Source of the DNA: Streptomyces sp. NBC_01233
GTDB taxonomy: Bacteria > Actinomycetota > Actinomycetes > Streptomycetales > Streptomycetaceae
DNA: 64,000 bases
Reading direction: 5' to 3'
Assembly (NCBI RefSeq): GCF_035989305.1
Contig: NZ_CP108514.1
Span: 186,001-250,000 of the forward strand
Positions 61,321-64,000 of the stretch are shown here, piece after piece (within the stretch, counting starts at the first letter, position 1; every line of letters begins with the position of its first letter). The translations under genes were made by a program, and so were the position numbers. Under the pieces are notes generated by a model, which saw only the letters and a program-made list of their open reading frames with translations, was not told the DNA's origin and made no database searches.

Positions 61321-61465
61321 TCAGGCGGGCGAGGTGCCGAACGGGTTGTCGATGACGTAGCGCCACAGGCCGTCCGGGCCGCGCCGGGCGACGTCCGTGG
61401 CGGTTCCGGCCAGTCGGACGGCCGCGCCGTCGGGGCCGGTGCCCTCGAGCGTGGCGACCTCGCAG
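61321..61465 (-). pseudogene. SnoaL/NTF2-like protein, C-terminal remnant
   Basis: The minus strand reads VATLEGTGPDGAAVRLAGTA, TDVARRGPDGLWRYVIDNPF, GTSPA-stop at 61321. The pattern of the last two strands and the VIDNPFGT ending is that of small NTF2-like (SnoaL/DUF4440) proteins. Its start is missing beyond 61465, where a truncated monooxygenase begins on the other strand. Confidence 0.6.
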
Positions 61466-61466
61466 G

Positions 61467-62689
61467 ACCGGTTGGAACCCATCCTGCTCGCCGCGGCAGA
61501 CGCACCCGTGCGGTTCGGGGTCGAGCTCCTCGGCCTGACCGAAGAACCCGAGAGCGTCGTGGCCCATCTCGTCGACCACCCACACGGTGGAGGGATGCAC
61601 GTCCGTGCCCGTTACGTACTCGCCGCGGACGGGGCGAACTCCACCGTCCGGCAGCGGCTGGGAATCGACACGACCGGCCCCGGCGCGATGGCGGCCGTCA
61701 CCACCGTCGTGTTCGACGCCGACCTCCACACCTGGTGCGCCGACCAGCCCGCCGGGGTCTACTTCACCGCCCACGGATCGTTCCTCCCGCTCTACCCCGA
61801 AGGGGGCTGGGCCTGGCTCGCTCCCACACCCGAGGATCCGCACGGCGCAGACTGGGCCGATCTCGTCTCGCGCGCCCTCGGCCCCGGCGCCGCCGTACGA
61901 GCCGACGTGTTGCGGGTACAGCACTGGGTCATGAACGCGTTCGTCGCCGAGCGCTTCCGACACGACCGGATCCTGCTGGCCGGCGATGCCGCGCACGCGC
62001 TGCCCATCATCGGCGGCCTGGGCATGAACACGGGTATCTCCGATGTGCACAACCTGTGCTGGAAACTGGCGGGAGTTCTCCGCGGGTGGGCCGGACCGAG
62101 CCTGTTGGACACCTACGCGACGGAACGACAACCCGTCGCCCACCTGACCCTCCGCCAAGCAGTGGCCAACACCCACCTCATGTTCCAGGCACAGAGCCTG
62201 CGGCAACAGCAGCTCCGGACCGGCGAAGCAGCACCGGCACGCGTCGAACTTCCCTGGTCGGACCGGTACTTCGCCCAGCTCGGGCTCGTCCTCGGCGTCA
62301 CCTACCGCTCCGCTGCCGTCCTCACCGACGGCAGTCCCCCGCCCGAGCCGTCCGACGTGGGCACGGACTACGTCCCCACCGCGGAACCAGGCCACCGCAT
62401 GCCCCACCTCTGGCTCGGACGCGACCGCTCGACGCTCGACGCCTTCGGCGAATGGTTCACCCTGCTCACCCCCGACCCCACCCGCTGGGAGCGGCGAAGC
62501 GCCACACCATGGCCGCTGCGCGTCGAGCCCCTTGCCGACGAGCACACCGGCCGCTGCGGCGTCTCCCCCGAGGGAGCACTGCTGATCCGACCCGACGGCC
62601 ACGTCAGCGCCCGCTGGCGCGACCGGCCACCGGGCGGCAGCGTCCTCGTCCACGCCCTCGCGACCGTCACCGGCTCGGCGCCCCTCTGA
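61467..62689 (+). pseudogene. FAD-dependent aromatic monooxygenase, 5' truncated
   Basis: About 407 residues of a PHBH-type hydroxylase: RARYVLAADGANSTVRQRLG (DG motif), HDRILLAGDAAHALPIIGGL with the GD flavin motif, NTGISDVHNLCWKLAGVLRG, and a C-terminal thioredoxin-like region (GRCGVSPEGALLIRPDGHVS). The N-terminal Rossmann segment with GxGxxG that binds ADP of FAD is absent; homology begins at RLEPILLAAADAP near 61467, exactly where the SnoaL remnant ends. A restart at an internal ATG/GTG would give a protein unable to bind FAD normally. Confidence 0.75.
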
Positions 62690-62796
62690 CAGCCCGTGCG
62701 ACGAGGGCTGTGACCGCTCTTCCGTGAAGGCTCACGCAAGGGCGGGCACAGCCACCTACTTCAGCTCCGATCAGCGGTCCGCTCGGGCAGGGCCCG

Positions 62797-63195
62797 TCAG
62801 CACTCACCGCCCCAGCGGTGGGACGATCCCCGGTCTGCAGGGTTGGCGCTGGGGTACCAGCCCTCGTCCCCGAAGTGCAGGCAGGCGATCTGGCCGGAGT
62901 AGTTGTAGCCGTCGTAGATGCGTACGTGGTCGCAACCGGCGCACGCCGTACCGTTGTTGCGCCACGACTGGTCGTCGTTGTCGATGTTCGCCCCGTTGGA
63001 CAGGTAGTTGTCCGACCAGTTGGCGTCGTTGCCGGACCACGAGGCGCTCGGGCCGTCGTAGTTGGTGTAGTACCACGCGCAGAAGTTCCCGCTCGCGCAG
63101 GCGCCCGTGCCGGCCGTGGCCGGGGCCGCGGTCATCAGTCCGAGGCCCAGTGTGGCGACCAGGGCGAAGAGTAAGCCGACGATCTTGGATCGCAT
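62797..63195 (-). CDS. Secreted peptidase inhibitor family I36 protein
   Basis: 132 residues from ATG 63195. Sec signal peptide (KIVGLLFALVATLGLGLMTA, cleavage near ATAG residue 29). The mature part has the beta-gamma-crystallin-like inhibitor pattern: ACASGNFCAWYYTNYDGPSA, SGNDANWSDNYLSNGANIDN, DDQSWRNNGTACAGCDHVRI, NYSGQIACLHFGDEGW and SSHRWGGEC, with six Cys able to form three disulfides. Related to the metalloprotease inhibitor SMPI of Streptomyces. It lies 83 bases downstream of the next gene on the same strand. Confidence 0.85.
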   Translation of the reverse strand: MRSKIVGLLFALVATLGLGLMTAAPATAGTGACASGNFCAWYYTNYDGPSASWSGNDANWSDNYLSNGANIDNDDQSWRNNGTACAGCDHVRIYDGYNYSGQIACLHFGDEGWYPSANPADRGSSHRWGGEC

Positions 63196-63278
63196 GAGTG
63201 CTGCCCTTCTCGTTCGTGTCTTGTGCTTCTTCTTCTGATTCACCGCACCCGGTGCCGGGCGCGGAGCTGGGGGGCGGT

Positions 63279-64000
63279 TCAGCGGGCGTCGTCGACCAGC
63301 TGCCGGGCGCGTGGCAGGGCCGCCGCGGCGAGCCGGTCACGGGTGCGGATCGCGTCCCTGTGCGCCTGCTCGAGCTGCGTGCGGTACCGCTGTTCCACAC
63401 GCGCGGCCGTGGTCACCAGACCGGTGGTACGGGCGCATGCCGCCTCGGCTTCCGCGGCGGCGCGTTCGCGCGCCAGCTCGGTCTCGGTCGGGACGTCGCG
63501 CGCCGCGGCCGAGGCTTTGAGCCGCAGTTCCTGCGGGTCCTCGACCGTCCAGTCGTGGCCGGCCGTGCAGGCGGACCAGTCCTTCACCGCCGCCGCGTAG
63601 GCCGGGTCTTCGAGGACCTTCGGCTGGTAGACGGTCGTCAGGTTCTCGACGGTCCGCGCGGCTTTGAACCAGGCCGGGTAGTCCCCGTACAGCCTCCGGC
63701 GCGCTTCGGCCAGGCACCCGCTGTCGTTCGTCGCGATCCGGAACCCACTGGGCAGCGTCACCTTGATCCGCTGCCGCTCGGTGCCCGTCATCGCCAGGGA
63801 GCAGGCGGCCCTCTGTGACTCGTCCAGCCCTTGGAAGTAGACCCGGTTCGGGTCCTTTTCGGCGCGGCTCAGCAGCTCCCGGTCCAGGTCCGTACCGAAT
63901 CCGTGCGTGCGGGCGAACTCCGCGTCGTCGATGCCGTACGGAAAGTCCGGCCGGCGGGGCGGCTGTTCGGCCGGCGGGACGACGGTGTACCGGTATCCCT
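63279..64000 (-). CDS. Hypothetical protein, 5' end beyond window
   Basis: The frame is open from the stop at 63279 to the window edge, giving at least 240 residues. Readable segments: YTVVPPAEQPPRRPDFPYGI, DDAEFARTHGFGTDLDRELL, RVYFQGLDESQRAACSLAMT, DSGCLAEARRRLYGDYPAWF, DWSACTAGHDWTVEDPQELR and a long helical C-terminal end rich in Ala, Arg and Glu. Spaced Cys residues and the upstream position of an inhibitor gene suggest a secreted protein with its signal peptide outside the window. I recognise no named family. Confidence 0.65.
   Translation of the reverse strand, partial: GYRYTVVPPAEQPPRRPDFPYGIDDAEFARTHGFGTDLDRELLSRAEKDPNRVYFQGLDESQRAACSLAMTGTERQRIKVTLPSGFRIATNDSGCLAEARRRLYGDYPAWFKAARTVENLTTVYQPKVLEDPAYAAAVKDWSACTAGHDWTVEDPQELRLKASAAARDVPTETELARERAAAEAEAACARTTGLVTTAARVEQRYRTQLEQAHRDAIRTRDRLAAAALPRARQLVDDAR

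Overview
The window is very GC-rich, uses GTG/TTG starts freely and shows strong codon-position bias. It carries families typical of filamentous actinomycetes: WYL and PucR regulators, an RsbW-like ATPase, a Trypco1 protein, a family I36 inhibitor, P450s and Tat lipoproteins. It is best read as a Streptomyces (or close relative) chromosome segment. There is no rRNA, tRNA, ribosomal protein or replication gene, and no CRISPR array. The many IS fragments, truncated genes and frameshifted genes point to an accessory, arm-like region rather than the core.

Layout. 0-12.3 kb: mostly intact single genes (GlxA regulator, a caspase-fold protein without catalytic residues, phosphopantetheinyl transferase, metallo-beta-lactamase-fold hydrolase, AraC regulator, PEP mutase/isocitrate lyase-family enzyme, membrane protein plus methyltransferase pair, a creatininase gene broken by one TGA, a truncated RsbW-like gene, a malonyl-CoA-synthetase-like ligase divergent from a SIRT4-type sirtuin, DUF1772 protein). 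12.6-16.4 kb: IS21 and IS5 remnants around a small secreted protein and a P450. 16.4-19.6 kb: a TetR gene with a two-gene dikinase operon, resembling a rifampin phosphotransferase split into two proteins in reversed order. 19.7-24.7 kb: NmrA, MOSC and LysE genes, then a graveyard of IS630 and DUF6493-like fragments. 24.7-32.6 kb: FAD monooxygenase, DUF2809, WYL regulator/RidA divergent pair, PAP2, inositol-monophosphatase-like, Imm1-like protein and an orphan sensor kinase. 32.9-37.8 kb: ornithine aminotransferase with a frameshifted diaminopimelate decarboxylase, a truncated PucR gene and a scrambled stretch with a 28-bp perfect palindrome. 38-43.4 kb: polysaccharide deacetylase, AbiEii-like remnant, membrane and hypothetical genes, and an aminoglycoside-phosphotransferase-fold kinase. 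43.4-44.8 kb: an apparently complete IS256-type element with terminal inverted repeats. 45-54.4 kb: secreted proteins, an S41 protease, a Trypco1 protein, HPP and MFS membrane proteins and several frameshifted genes. 54.5-64 kb: amidase, solo LuxR domain, methyltransferase, P450, orphan sugar-binding lipoprotein, Tat-exported intradiol dioxygenase, truncated FAD monooxygenase, family I36 inhibitor and an edge-truncated secreted protein.

The best candidate for an undescribed system is the TetR-controlled split dikinase at 16.4-19.6 kb: all catalytic motifs are present, but the ATP-grasp and phosphohistidine parts sit in two translationally coupled proteins. A second window-wide observation is that about ten otherwise well-preserved genes are interrupted by single-base indels, most explained by loss of one G or C. 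This is either real decay or consensus error, and it affects how the pseudogene calls should be read.
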